This document shows, piece after piece, positions 54,444-63,594 of a stretch of 64,000 nt of DNA. The notes beneath the pieces were generated by a model that had not been told where the DNA came from, did not search any database, and saw nothing but the letters and a program-made list of their open reading frames with translations. Numbering within the stretch: position 1 is the first letter of the stretch; the number at the start of each line of letters is the position of its first letter. Both the position numbers and the translations under genes were made by a program. The stretch is from Bacteroidia bacterium Ga0077558. Its GTDB lineage: Bacteria > Bacteroidota > Bacteroidia > Chitinophagales > Chitinophagaceae. The stretch lies in assembly GCA_001464625.1 (NCBI GenBank), contig LNFJ01000044.1:1-64000 (forward strand), given 5' to 3'.

Positions 54444-54647
54444 ATTCAATGCTGGGAGCTATTTCAGGGGTTTTAACCTTTATTAACCTTAATGATAGGT
54501 GGGTTAACTTATTGAGAAAGGTTGCTTGCATAGTTTTGATAAATCGAATTTAGAGTTCATGGTCTTTAGTCAGGAGTGGACCCCGAGAATTGGAACTTTT
54601 TGATAAAATGCAAAGTGACTGAATTGTGCTGAATAGCGATATGCAGT

Positions 54648-54709
54648 ATCCCGAAAGCTTTCGGGATGCGACGTCCGCCCGGCCTTGATATTCGGACGGG
54701 CAACCGGGC
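54648..54709. repeat. GC-rich palindromic repeat
   Basis: 54648-54667 is a perfect 20-bp palindrome built from the half ATCCCGAAAG. It is followed by GCCCGG (54677-54682) and CCGGGC (54704-54709), and by the inner pair GTCCG (54673-54677) and CGGAC (54693-54697), giving overlapping stem options. The CCCGAAAG-CTTTCGGG unit is familiar from Bacteroidota intergenic repeats. Confidence 0.65.
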
Positions 54710-54775
54710 TGATAGCAGTCATGCAGATGGTTCAATAAATTGTTTATTCAACTCTTTAAAATAAAAATAATAACG

Positions 54776-55588
54776 ATGAAAAAAATTCTGATTGCTGGTT
54801 GTGCTGTTTTGTTAAGTGGTTTGTTGCAGGCGCAACAAAAACAAGGTACTGTTACGTATGAGAGAGTGTCGCAGGTGCAAATTAGCTTCGGTGGTAATAT
54901 GCCGGCTGGAATGGAAAGTCAAATACCAAAAACCCGGAAAGATAATTTTGAATTGAGCTTCGGCAATAATAAATCGGTATGGAAAGCTGCCGAAGATGAA
55001 GCGAATGAAACAACCGATATCAGTGGTGGCGAAGGTGGTGGTATGCAGATACGAATGGTAATGGCTGGTTCCAACGATGTGTTGTTCAATAATTTTGAAA
55101 CAGGCAAACGGGTGGAGAAAAGAGAAGTGATGGATAAATCTTTTATTATTGATGATAGCATTAAATCATTAAAATGGAAAATGACAGGTGAAACAAGAAC
55201 AATTTTGAATCTTCCCTGCATGAAAGCAACCACTTCCAACATCCGTACACGAACAATCACAAATATGGATAATGGTAAACTGGAGCGTAAAGAGACTACC
55301 GATACGGTTGCTATTGTTGCCTGGTTTACTACCAGTATTCCTGTTTCTGCAGGACCGGCAGAATACCAGGGACAATTACCCGGATTGATTTTAGAAATGG
55401 ACATTAAAGACGGTACACAGGTTTTTAAAGCACTTAGCATTTCAGAAAAAGTAGATCTCGCTGCCATTAAAGAACCTACCGGAAAGAAACGGTATACACA
55501 AGAGGAGTTTAAAAAAGAAAGGGATAAAATGATGGCCGAGATGAACAGGAATGATGGCGGGGGTAACCGGCAGATACGAATTAATTAA
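54776..55588 (+). CDS. GLPGLI family exported protein
   Basis: 270 residues from the ATG at 54776 (MKKILIAGCAVLLSGLL, signal peptide ending at LQAQ). A longer frame from 54740 would add twelve residues before the signal and is rejected. The GLPGLI motif itself reads QLPGLILEM near residue 210; WFTTSIPVSAGP precedes it, as in other members. The C-terminus is Asn/Gly/Arg rich. The family is exported in Bacteroidota and often linked to GLPGLI/TonB-related envelope loci; its role is unknown. Confidence 0.85.
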   Translation: MKKILIAGCAVLLSGLLQAQQKQGTVTYERVSQVQISFGGNMPAGMESQIPKTRKDNFELSFGNNKSVWKAAEDEANETTDISGGEGGGMQIRMVMAGSNDVLFNNFETGKRVEKREVMDKSFIIDDSIKSLKWKMTGETRTILNLPCMKATTSNIRTRTITNMDNGKLERKETTDTVAIVAWFTTSIPVSAGPAEYQGQLPGLILEMDIKDGTQVFKALSISEKVDLAAIKEPTGKKRYTQEEFKKERDKMMAEMNRNDGGGNRQIRIN

Positions 55589-55606
55589 AGAAAGTTTTAT
55601 TAAATT

Positions 55607-55636
55607 AAAAAGCAGCTTGAAATCTAGCTGCTTTTT
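55607..55636. terminator. bidirectional terminator
   Basis: AAAAAGCAGCT (55607-55617) and AGCTGCTTTTT (55626-55636) form a perfect 11-bp stem with an 8-base loop; T-runs flank it in both directions. It lies between the convergent GLPGLI gene and the gene ending at 55656. Confidence 0.85.
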
Positions 55637-55655
55637 TTATAGAAAAGGTTAGTCA

Positions 55656-56708
55656 TTATTTTCTTTGTTGCGGCACATAAGTATCCAAATATCTTTTTAC
55701 AGTGTTGTTCCAGTTATCAAGATTGGTAGTTCTTTTTTTATTCAACTCATTATTGGTCTTATTATAATCATTTACCCCTTCATTCGCTTCTTTTACTGCT
55801 TTATTAAAATCATCAACATCCTGCTGTGTTCTTTTACCGGCAGGTTTGGAATCGAATTGTTTTTTTATTTTTAAAAAGTTTTCCTGCTTCAATATAAAAT
55901 CGCTTTGTGCCGTTGTTTTTTTTGCTTCTTCTTTATAAAAGTTTAGCAAATTTCTGCAGGCACTAATTAGCGATCCATCACCACTAAAAGGCTCAACTCC
56001 TTTTAATTTATCCAATCCTGCTTCTGCAAAACTTTGTAGTGAATTGATATTTTGTTCAATACTATTCACATTCTTTTTTTCAAGGGCTTCCATCAGGTAA
56101 GCTTCTTGCTTGTAACATTTAAAAAAGATCAGGTACACTTCGTCATAATGTTTCATTACTGCTGATGCAGTTTTCATTTTTAAATCCAGTTCAGAAGTAT
56201 TTTGTACCAGCTTAATATTATGCTTTTCAGCAAATCGCTTTTGTGTTTCGCTTTGTTTGGCAGAAGCTTCTTGCAACTTTTCATTGGCTTTTTCCTGGGC
56301 CAGCATATACGCTTCCATGGCATCATAACTTTGCTCAGCAATCTCTTCCATGTTTACAATTTTGGCATAATCCTCATTGAAAACACTGTTTAATATTTTA
56401 AAATAGGCCACAGACGTATCCCGGAAAGTTTTATCGCCTTTGTAAGGAGGCATACCCTGGATATTAGCTCTTGTATTATATATGGCATCCACTACTTCCA
56501 GACGTCGCTTTTCTACCTTTCTTGCACTTTTACCATGCGACATACTGCTAAGGTAAACCATGTATTTAAGTGTTAGCTCTTCGTTGGCCTTGCCAATGTA
56601 TTCCAGGTATTCCCCCGGCGTTTCAAATACTTGTGCTTTTGCCAATGATGGTTGTATTGAAAAAAATACAATTAGAGCTACGCTTAGATTTTTAAATATA
56701 TTTTTCAT
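55656..56708 (-). CDS. exported helical protein, possible LIC11966-type surface protein
   Basis: 350 residues: signal peptide 1-25 (SLAKAQ), then an almost all-helical, Lys/Glu/Asn-rich protein (YLEYIGKANEELTLKYMVYLSSMSHGKSARKVEK). That opening resembles a family annotated in some genomes as LIC11966 surface protein, which I recall only loosely. Asn-rich coiled-coil segments near 300-335 (DYNKTNNELNKKRTTNLDN) are probably flexible. It lies 27 bp downstream of the tail-specific protease gene on the same strand. Confidence 0.65.
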   Translation of the reverse strand: MKNIFKNLSVALIVFFSIQPSLAKAQVFETPGEYLEYIGKANEELTLKYMVYLSSMSHGKSARKVEKRRLEVVDAIYNTRANIQGMPPYKGDKTFRDTSVAYFKILNSVFNEDYAKIVNMEEIAEQSYDAMEAYMLAQEKANEKLQEASAKQSETQKRFAEKHNIKLVQNTSELDLKMKTASAVMKHYDEVYLIFFKCYKQEAYLMEALEKKNVNSIEQNINSLQSFAEAGLDKLKGVEPFSGDGSLISACRNLLNFYKEEAKKTTAQSDFILKQENFLKIKKQFDSKPAGKRTQQDVDDFNKAVKEANEGVNDYNKTNNELNKKRTTNLDNWNNTVKRYLDTYVPQQRK

Positions 56709-56735
56709 TAAAAATGATTTGTTGTGTGTATGTTC

Positions 56736-58823
56736 TTATCGTAATTTAATTAAATCGCAGAGAATCAGAAAAGCTTCTTGTATATAAATATCTGTACTGA
56801 TATTTTCCAGCCATTCCTGGTTGATCTCTTTTGCATATTCGCTGTTACTAATAAGTATTTTATCAAGGCTGTGGTTCAGTACTGAATACTTTTGCACGGC
56901 CGGTTCACCATTTCCCGAAAATACATCTTGTTCCTTCTCTTTTGCTTTTGCCCATACTTCAAACTCATCCCATTTCAAAGGAATGGTTTCTGTTTTTCCT
57001 CTGCGAGATACTAACAGGTCAATTATTTTTTGAATGTCGCTAAAGTTGTTATCGGCTTTTATACGAACCTGGCTTTTAGCAGCCAGCTCATTTACCGGTA
57101 ATAGCGGCAACGGTTTGTAATAACTATTCTTTGCTATTTCATCTGCTACTAAAGCATTGGGTGAAAATTTTTCACGGTATTCAATCCCATCAAAAGCATC
57201 GGGTAGTATCACATCGGGTGTAACACCATTCAATTGCGCAGTAGCACCATTTAACCGATACAATTTTCCCGTGGTAATTTTTACCATGTCTTTTCCTTCA
57301 CTATGTGTGGGTAATTTTTTCGCTGCTGTATCTAAAGGAAGAGGCCGTTGCATAGTGGCTTTGCCGTAGGTATTGCTACCAACAATTACAGCCCGGTTAA
57401 AATCTTGTAATGATGCGGCTAAAATTTCTGAAGCCGATGCACTTTGACCATTCACCATCAGCACCATGGGGCCTGCGTAGATAGTGCCCCGGTTCGGGTC
57501 TTTGAGATAAGTGATTTTGGGGTCTTTTGTTTTAATACCTGTCAATGGTCCTTCATCAATAAAAATTCCGATCAATTCCATCGCTTCTCCTAATGAACCG
57601 CCACCATTAAATCGTACATCTAAAATCAATCCATCGATATTTTCTTTTTTCAACTTCACAATTTCTTTGGCCACATCGTTGGCACAACTGGAGCCAGATT
57701 CATTTTCCCATTCCGTATAAAAGGCCGGTAATAAAATGTAACCGATCTTTTTTTCTCCTTGTAATACAAAGCCTTTTACTATATTTTCTTCGTTCTCTAA
57801 TTTTTCTTTGCGAAGCATTACCATTCTTGTTGTTCCGTCCGCTTTCTGAATTTTCAAGATCAATCTTCCATCAATTGGTTTCTCCATTTCATCATAGGCT
57901 TCTTCTAATGTAGCTGCTGTCATATCTACTACTTCTTTTCCTTCCCATACCATGGTTAACAAAATATCCCCTTTATTCAAATCACCCGATTTCCAGGCAG
58001 GGCCACCCGGAGTAAGCCGGTCAATTATCACCTTTCCATTTTCATTCTCTGTAAAATCAAGTCCAAATGATAATGATTCTGTGCTCAGCGATTCTTCAAA
58101 TTGTTGCTTTCCTTCCGGAGAAAAGTAATTGGTATGTGGGTCGAAAGACTCTGTCAATGCATTTAAATACAAATCGGTTATATACTGATCAAAACCAGAG
58201 TGATGATTAGTAATTCTCTTCAGGTTTTTGATCTCACCGGATTTCAATCGTTCTCTTATTGTTGCTTCGGAAGAGGTTATAACTGTTTTTAAAGAAGTCT
58301 TGCCCGTACTATCTGCAGCAACCACATCATATAAATCATCCAGCGTTGAATATTTCAAATATCGCAACCAACGGGCTGTTAATGCCGGAACATCTGCAGC
58401 GAACAAGAAAGAGTTTCTGTCAGACCGGGATACTGTTTCTTTAATTGTAAAATCAAAAGACTTCGCTGTAATTTTATTTAGGATAGAATCTGCCCGGTTA
58501 ATTGCATTTTTATAAAGGGGCGAAAATAAATTCAGAAAAGCCCATTCTTTTCCATTCAGTTCATCATCTTGTTTGTGCTGGTAAGCTAGTAATAATTTAT
58601 ACTCTGCTTCGGTAAATAACAACCTTCTGCCATCGGCTTTATTCAATATTGCTTTAAACATTGTTTCTGAAAAAGCATCATCAACGGGACGGGGAGTTAA
58701 ATGGTTCAGCTCAATCATTCGTTTTACAATGATGGCTTTTTGCTGCACCGGATTTTGCTGCGCTTCAATGAAATTGAATTGGAACAGCAACGGCAGGAAT
58801 AGTAAAATAGCTTTATACTTCAT
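56736..58823 (-). CDS. C-terminal processing (tail-specific) protease, S41
   Basis: 695 residues: signal peptide 1-21, an N-terminal helical domain (LTPRPVDDAFSETMFKAILNKAD) characteristic of the long Prc/Tsp type, a PDZ domain at about 245-340 (PAWKSGDLNKGDILL), and the S41 core with RFNGGGSLGEA and the Ser/Lys dyad S463 (NGQSASASE) and K488 (TYGKATMQ), 25 residues apart as in E. coli Tsp. It degrades periplasmic proteins from their C-termini and processes lipoprotein or wall-synthesis factors. Confidence 0.94.
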   Translation of the reverse strand: MKYKAILLFLPLLFQFNFIEAQQNPVQQKAIIVKRMIELNHLTPRPVDDAFSETMFKAILNKADGRRLLFTEAEYKLLLAYQHKQDDELNGKEWAFLNLFSPLYKNAINRADSILNKITAKSFDFTIKETVSRSDRNSFLFAADVPALTARWLRYLKYSTLDDLYDVVAADSTGKTSLKTVITSSEATIRERLKSGEIKNLKRITNHHSGFDQYITDLYLNALTESFDPHTNYFSPEGKQQFEESLSTESLSFGLDFTENENGKVIIDRLTPGGPAWKSGDLNKGDILLTMVWEGKEVVDMTAATLEEAYDEMEKPIDGRLILKIQKADGTTRMVMLRKEKLENEENIVKGFVLQGEKKIGYILLPAFYTEWENESGSSCANDVAKEIVKLKKENIDGLILDVRFNGGGSLGEAMELIGIFIDEGPLTGIKTKDPKITYLKDPNRGTIYAGPMVLMVNGQSASASEILAASLQDFNRAVIVGSNTYGKATMQRPLPLDTAAKKLPTHSEGKDMVKITTGKLYRLNGATAQLNGVTPDVILPDAFDGIEYREKFSPNALVADEIAKNSYYKPLPLLPVNELAAKSQVRIKADNNFSDIQKIIDLLVSRRGKTETIPLKWDEFEVWAKAKEKEQDVFSGNGEPAVQKYSVLNHSLDKILISNSEYAKEINQEWLENISTDIYIQEAFLILCDLIKLR

Positions 58824-58905
58824 AGAAAAGGCAGGTAGTTAGAGTGTAAATAAATAAAAAGGATTCAGAATTACTGTTTTTTCTACCTTCATTTCATTAT
58901 TATCT

Positions 58906-59697
58906 ATGATTCAACAGGAATTTGCATATCGGGTAGCGAATTTGGTGAAAAATGACGGCGCTGTAATCGGATTGGCTGCATCAGGCTCGTTTATAACCAA
59001 CGAACTGGATGAATATTCTGATCTCGACCTTATTCTTATAACAAAAGAAAAAGTTGCCGGCGATAAAGACAAGATGGTTACCTACGCAAAATCGTTCGGC
59101 AATTTTATTTCTGGATTTACGGGTGAACATGTAGGCGAGTCAAGAGTCTTGATTTGTCTGTACGATGATCCATTACTTCATGTAGATATAAAATTTTTAA
59201 CGCTACCAGAGTTTTATAAACGGGTGGAAAATCCGATAGTGCTATTTGAAAGAGAAAATCAATTAACCAATATTATTAATTCCACCAAAGCAGAATGGCC
59301 GCAGCCTAACTATCAATGGATCGAAGATCGCTTTTGGACCTGGGTACATTATGCCTGTTTAAAAATTGGCCGGGGCGAATTAATGGAGGCGTTTGATTTT
59401 CTATCATTCCTGCGGATGACGGTTCTTTCGCCATTGCTGCAAGTAAAAAATAATAAGCAGGCAAGAGGACTGCGGAGAGTAGAAACACAATTAAGCTTGT
59501 CTGACGTGGAAAATCTTAAAATAACAATTGCGCAATATAATCGGGCATCGATCATTAAAGCATTAGACAACTCTATCAGTATCTATAAATCATTGCGGCG
59601 CAAATTATACCCTGATACAGTTGAACTGCAAACAAAAGCGGAGAAACGTAGTGTGGAGTATTTTAAAGAGATCAAGCTGGCGGGGAAAAACAAGTAA
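58906..59697 (+). CDS. nucleotidyltransferase-fold protein
   Basis: 263 residues, cytosolic. GSFITNELDEYSDLD has the pol-beta-type signature: G27-S28, then metal-binding Asp39 and Asp41, with a third acidic candidate at about D100 (LLHVDIKFL). The C-terminal half is helical (about 130-260) and resembles the substrate-binding part of aminoglycoside adenylyltransferase-like proteins. The substrate is unknown; antibiotic modification is not supported by any specific residue. Divergent from the protease by 82 bp. Confidence 0.8.
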   Translation: MIQQEFAYRVANLVKNDGAVIGLAASGSFITNELDEYSDLDLILITKEKVAGDKDKMVTYAKSFGNFISGFTGEHVGESRVLICLYDDPLLHVDIKFLTLPEFYKRVENPIVLFERENQLTNIINSTKAEWPQPNYQWIEDRFWTWVHYACLKIGRGELMEAFDFLSFLRMTVLSPLLQVKNNKQARGLRRVETQLSLSDVENLKITIAQYNRASIIKALDNSISIYKSLRRKLYPDTVELQTKAEKRSVEYFKEIKLAGKNK

Positions 59698-59766
59698 ATT
59701 CTACTTCTTTATAAAATCCTTATACCAGTACCCCTATATTTTATACAGTACTTATTTCGGCGGGAT

Positions 59767-59774
59767 TACCTTTG
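59767..59774 (+). promoter_or_regulatory. TAnnTTTG box deciding the start of the KdpD-like gene
   Basis: TACCTTTG is an exact -7 box. It overlaps the TTG at 59772 that would otherwise be a possible start codon, so translation must begin further down; the ATG at 59793 leaves a leader of about 12 bases. Confidence 0.6.
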
Positions 59775-59792
59775 TTTTCTATTAATAACCGC

Positions 59793-60929
59793 ATGTTCCG
59801 CCAACTTTCGAGAATCAATACAGCAAAGCAGTTCCTGATAAGCATTGGGCTGATTGTATTAGTAGCAGCGGGATGTTTTATAGCATCCGGCTTTATAGAG
59901 TATAAAGTAGTAGCCTTTATTCTACTCCTTACTGTTTCACTAATTGCTATTGTATTTAATATCCTACCGGTATTGGTAGCAGCTACACTCAGTGCCCTTA
60001 TCTGGAATTTCTTTTTCATATATCCGCTATATACATTTCATATCGGCAGTACAGAAGATGGTGTTTTATTCCTGATGTATTTTGTTATTGCCTTTATCAA
60101 CGGGGTGCTAACCAACCGCATCCGGAAAATTGAAAAGCAGGCGAGGGAAGAGGAGGAAAAAGCAAAAACGGTAAAACTTTATAACACACTATTAAACTCT
60201 CTATCGCATGAATTAAAAACTCCGATCTCCACAATTGTTGGTGCTACCGATAATTTATTAGCTGAGCAATCAAAACTCAGCACCGAAAATCGCAAAGAGT
60301 TGATAGAAAATATTTCGGTTGCCGCACTACGGCTCAATCAGCAGGTTGAAAACTTACTGAGTATGTCACGACTGGAATCCGGGTTTATTCAACCAAAAAA
60401 AGATTGGTGCGATATAAACGAGTTGGTATATGATGTAGTAAATCGTCTTGAACAGCAATTGAAAAATCACAAGCTAACAATCATCATTGAAGAAAATCTT
60501 CCATTATATAAATTAGATTATGGGTTGATGGAACAAGTGCTATATAATCTTTTATACAACGCTTCCATCTATACACCGCCGTATGCAGATATTTTTATTA
60601 TTGCTAAGAATAATGCTGAAAAAATTTACCAATTAGATACTGCAACAGCCAATCACAGTGAAATAAAAAGGGAAAAAAACTATCTCACTATATTAATTGA
60701 AGACCGTGGACCCGGTTTTCCTAAAGAAGAATTGGAAAAGGTATTTGATAAATTCTATCGGTTAAGCAATTCAAAAACTGGAGGTACCGGCTTAGGTCTT
60801 TCTATAGTAAAAGGATTCGTGGAAGCACATCAAGGAACAATCGTATTAGAAAATGTGCCGCATGGCGCTTTGTTTACAATTGAAATTCCTGCGGAAACAT
60901 CATATATAAATAACCTCAAAAATGTATAA
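59793..60929 (+). CDS. KdpD-like sensor histidine kinase, short form
   Basis: 378 residues from the ATG at 59793 (MFRQLSRIN). Only the C-terminal half of KdpD is present: four membrane helices (about 15-105, DUF4118-like, LIWNFFFIYPLYTFHIG), a charged linker and the kinase core with LSHELKTPIST, LLYNASIYTPP, EDRGPGFPKEELEKVF and GGTGLGLSIV. The N-terminal Kdp and USP domains of classical KdpD are lacking. It overlaps the following regulator gene by 8 bp. It probably senses potassium or ionic strength, judged from the operon. Confidence 0.88.
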   Translation: MFRQLSRINTAKQFLISIGLIVLVAAGCFIASGFIEYKVVAFILLLTVSLIAIVFNILPVLVAATLSALIWNFFFIYPLYTFHIGSTEDGVLFLMYFVIAFINGVLTNRIRKIEKQAREEEEKAKTVKLYNTLLNSLSHELKTPISTIVGATDNLLAEQSKLSTENRKELIENISVAALRLNQQVENLLSMSRLESGFIQPKKDWCDINELVYDVVNRLEQQLKNHKLTIIIEENLPLYKLDYGLMEQVLYNLLYNASIYTPPYADIFIIAKNNAEKIYQLDTATANHSEIKREKNYLTILIEDRGPGFPKEELEKVFDKFYRLSNSKTGGTGLGLSIVKGFVEAHQGTIVLENVPHGALFTIEIPAETSYINNLKNV

Positions 60930-61608
60930 CGCCACCATACTGGTAATAGATGATGAAGTGCAGATTCGCAGGCTGCTGGAAATTACATTGGAGAGTAACC
61001 AGTTTAATGTAGCGTCTGCTGATTCTGCAAAAGATGGATTGCGGATAGCTGCCAGCCACCCTCCGGATTTAATTATTCTTGATTTAGGATTACCGGATGA
61101 AAATGGCCATAGTGTTTTAAAGAAACTGAGAGAGTGGTACACTAATCCTATACTTATTCTTTCGGCACAAAGCAATGAAGAAGATATTATAAGTGCTTTA
61201 GATAATGGTGCAAATGATTATTTAGTAAAGCCCTTTAGAACAGGAGAGTTGCTGGCTCGTATCCGTTCTGCTCTTCGCAGCAATGCAACAGAAGATAACA
61301 ACCCAATTATAGATTGTGGCGAATTACAAATTAATCTTGCAGCAAGAACAGTAAAGAAAAATAATGAGTTGATAAAGTTGACCGCTACGGAATACAAACT
61401 GCTGAGTCTTTTTGCGCAGCAAGAAGGAAAAGTTTTAACGCACCAATATTTATTGAGAGAAGTTTGGGGACCTGGCTATATTAATCAATCACAATATTTA
61501 AGAGTATTTATTGCACAACTAAGAAAAAAAATAGAAGCTGATCCCAACCGACCTGCATATATTATTACAGAGTCGGGGGTTGGGTACAGGTTCATTGCAA
61601 AAGAATAA
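60922..61608 (+). CDS. kdpE: KdpE-like response regulator
   Basis: 228 residues: receiver domain with Asp in IILDLGLPDENGHSV (about residue 54) and LVKPFRTGELLARI, then an OmpR winged helix (LTATEYKLLSLFAQQEGKVLTHQYLLREVWG, a KdpE-type opening). Pairs with the kinase just upstream. In most bacteria KdpDE turns on kdpFABC at low potassium; here the next gene is kup instead, so this operon appears rewired. The symbol is by similarity and context. Confidence 0.88.
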   Translation: MYNATILVIDDEVQIRRLLEITLESNQFNVASADSAKDGLRIAASHPPDLIILDLGLPDENGHSVLKKLREWYTNPILILSAQSNEEDIISALDNGANDYLVKPFRTGELLARIRSALRSNATEDNNPIIDCGELQINLAARTVKKNNELIKLTATEYKLLSLFAQQEGKVLTHQYLLREVWGPGYINQSQYLRVFIAQLRKKIEADPNRPAYIITESGVGYRFIAKE

Positions 61609-61632
61609 TCACTGATCCATAAAATTTTCAAC

Positions 61633-63594
61633 ATGAAATCGAATAACATTCATTCGAACAGGATAACTATTGCCTCATTGCTAGTAGCATTAGGAATTAT
61701 TTATGGAGATATTGGCACCAGTCCCTTGTATGTTCTCAAGGCCATTGTAGGCGAAAGAGAGATCGATGAAGTGCTGGTGCTGGGAGGTGTATCCTGTGTA
61801 TTTTGGACATTGGTATTACAAACCACCGTAAAATATATCTGGCTCACTTTAAAGGCAGATAACGATGGTGAAGGCGGTATATTTTCACTATACGCATTGG
61901 TTCGCCGTTATGGAAAAAAATTAGTGATTCCCGCTATTCTTGGTGCAACCACATTATTAGCAGATGGGATAATAACACCTCCCATCTCTGTTGCATCTGC
62001 GGTGGAAGGATTAGAGGCTGTAATTCCAAACCTTCCTACGGTTCCAATTGTAATTGTTATTCTTTCTCTTTTATTTTTCTTTCAGCGATTTGGTACACAA
62101 AAAGTAGGTCGCATATTCGGGCCGATGATGGTGATTTGGTTTACGATGTTGTTTGTGCTCGGTATTAACCAGCTCATGCAGCATCCCGAGATTATAAAAT
62201 CACTCAATCCCTATTATGCATATGAATTATTAGCAAGATATCCCGGGGGATTTTGGTTGTTGGGTGCTGTCTTTCTCTGTACCACCGGTGCGGAAGCCTT
62301 GTACTCTGATCTTGGACATTGCGGCAGAAAAAATATTCGTATTACCTGGGCATTTGTAAAGATTTGTTTGCTGGTTAATTACCTCGGGCAAGCGGCTTGG
62401 ATCATGCACCAGGGTCAACCATTACTGGAAGGTCGCAATCCGTTCTTTGAAATAATGCCGCATTGGTTTTTATTGGTCGGTATTGGCATTGCTACAGCAG
62501 CTACCATTATTGCATCGCAGGCACTGATCAGTGGATCTTATACATTAATAAGCGAGGCCATGAACTTAAATTTTTGGCCACGGGTAAGGGTTCGTCAACC
62601 ATCTAATTTGAAAGGGCAGATCTATATCCCCAGTGTGAACACCATTCTGTGGATTGGTTGTGTGCTGATGATATTGTACTTCCGAAGCTCAACACATATG
62701 GAGGCAGCCTATGGATTTTCCATCACGGTTACTATGATGATGACAACCATTTTACTAAGTTATTACCTGGTGTATAAATTAAAATGGAAGAAATGGCTGG
62801 TAGTTGCTATTCTCATTTTGTTTGCCACCGTAGAAACATCCTTTTTTCTTGCCAATGTAGCCAAGATAAAAGAAAGATGGATGTTCCTCTTCTTTGAGCT
62901 ATTTATTTTTATGGTAATGTATGTTTGGTATTATGCAAGAAAAATAAACAACCGATTTACCAAATTTGTTGACCTCGGAAAATATGCCTCCACTATACAA
63001 GAGTTAAGTGAAGATGATAACATTCCAAAATTCTCTACCCATCTTATTTACCTTACCAAAGCTAACAACCGGCACCAGGTGGAAGAAAAAATTATCAACT
63101 CCATTTTTGCAAAAAAACCAAAACGGGCCGATGTGTATTGGTTTGTACATATAAACCGAACCGAAAATCCTTACACATTATCGTATGATGTATCTGAGTT
63201 GCTCGATGATAAAGTAATAAAAATTACTATTAATGCGGGGTTCCGTGTTCAACCAAGAACAGAACTCTATTTTAAAAAAATTGTTCAAGACCTCGTCATA
63301 AAAAAAGAACTAAATCTCCATATTCGACCTGATGGCTCCACCAAATACAATGCACAGCCCGATTTTAAATTCATTGTGATTGAAAAATTTCTGTCGGTAG
63401 AAAATGAATTTGCTTTAAAAGACGGCTTGTTACTAAATTCATACTTCTTTTTAAAAAGTTTGGGTCAAAGTGATGAAAAAGCTTTTGGCCTTGATAAGAG
63501 TGATGTAGTGGTTGAAGATATTCCATTAGTGTACCATCCTGCACAGCAGGTTGTGTTAACAAGAATGAATAAAGAAACAACTATTGCCAAATGA
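61633..63594 (+). CDS. kup: KUP-family potassium transporter
   Basis: 653 residues, about twelve transmembrane helices up to residue ~440, then a cytosolic C-terminal domain of about 200 residues. Marks are YGDIGTSPLYVLK (24-36) and DGEGGIFSLYALVRR (about 78-92), typical of Kup/HAK. It takes up potassium with protons. The gene starts 24 bp after the KdpE-like gene and its stop overlaps the next ATG (ATGA), so the four genes form one operon. Confidence 0.95.
   Translation: MKSNNIHSNRITIASLLVALGIIYGDIGTSPLYVLKAIVGEREIDEVLVLGGVSCVFWTLVLQTTVKYIWLTLKADNDGEGGIFSLYALVRRYGKKLVIPAILGATTLLADGIITPPISVASAVEGLEAVIPNLPTVPIVIVILSLLFFFQRFGTQKVGRIFGPMMVIWFTMLFVLGINQLMQHPEIIKSLNPYYAYELLARYPGGFWLLGAVFLCTTGAEALYSDLGHCGRKNIRITWAFVKICLLVNYLGQAAWIMHQGQPLLEGRNPFFEIMPHWFLLVGIGIATAATIIASQALISGSYTLISEAMNLNFWPRVRVRQPSNLKGQIYIPSVNTILWIGCVLMILYFRSSTHMEAAYGFSITVTMMMTTILLSYYLVYKLKWKKWLVVAILILFATVETSFFLANVAKIKERWMFLFFELFIFMVMYVWYYARKINNRFTKFVDLGKYASTIQELSEDDNIPKFSTHLIYLTKANNRHQVEEKIINSIFAKKPKRADVYWFVHINRTENPYTLSYDVSELLDDKVIKITINAGFRVQPRTELYFKKIVQDLVIKKELNLHIRPDGSTKYNAQPDFKFIVIEKFLSVENEFALKDGLLLNSYFFLKSLGQSDEKAFGLDKSDVVVEDIPLVYHPAQQVVLTRMNKETTIAK

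Larger units (their letters stand above)
54419..54775. other. 357-bp intergenic region between divergent genes
   Basis: This gap holds the predicted promoter of the histidine kinase operon (54436-54443, minus) and a GC-rich structured repeat (54648-54709). No convincing gene or RNA gene is seen in the rest, which is AT-rich. A short antisense-looking frame at 54550-54735 crosses the repeat and is not credited. Confidence 0.6.

Noticed and set aside
54740-54775. Longer start of the GLPGLI gene
   Set aside because: The extension lies before the signal peptide; the ATG at 54776 is followed by a standard MKK signal sequence.
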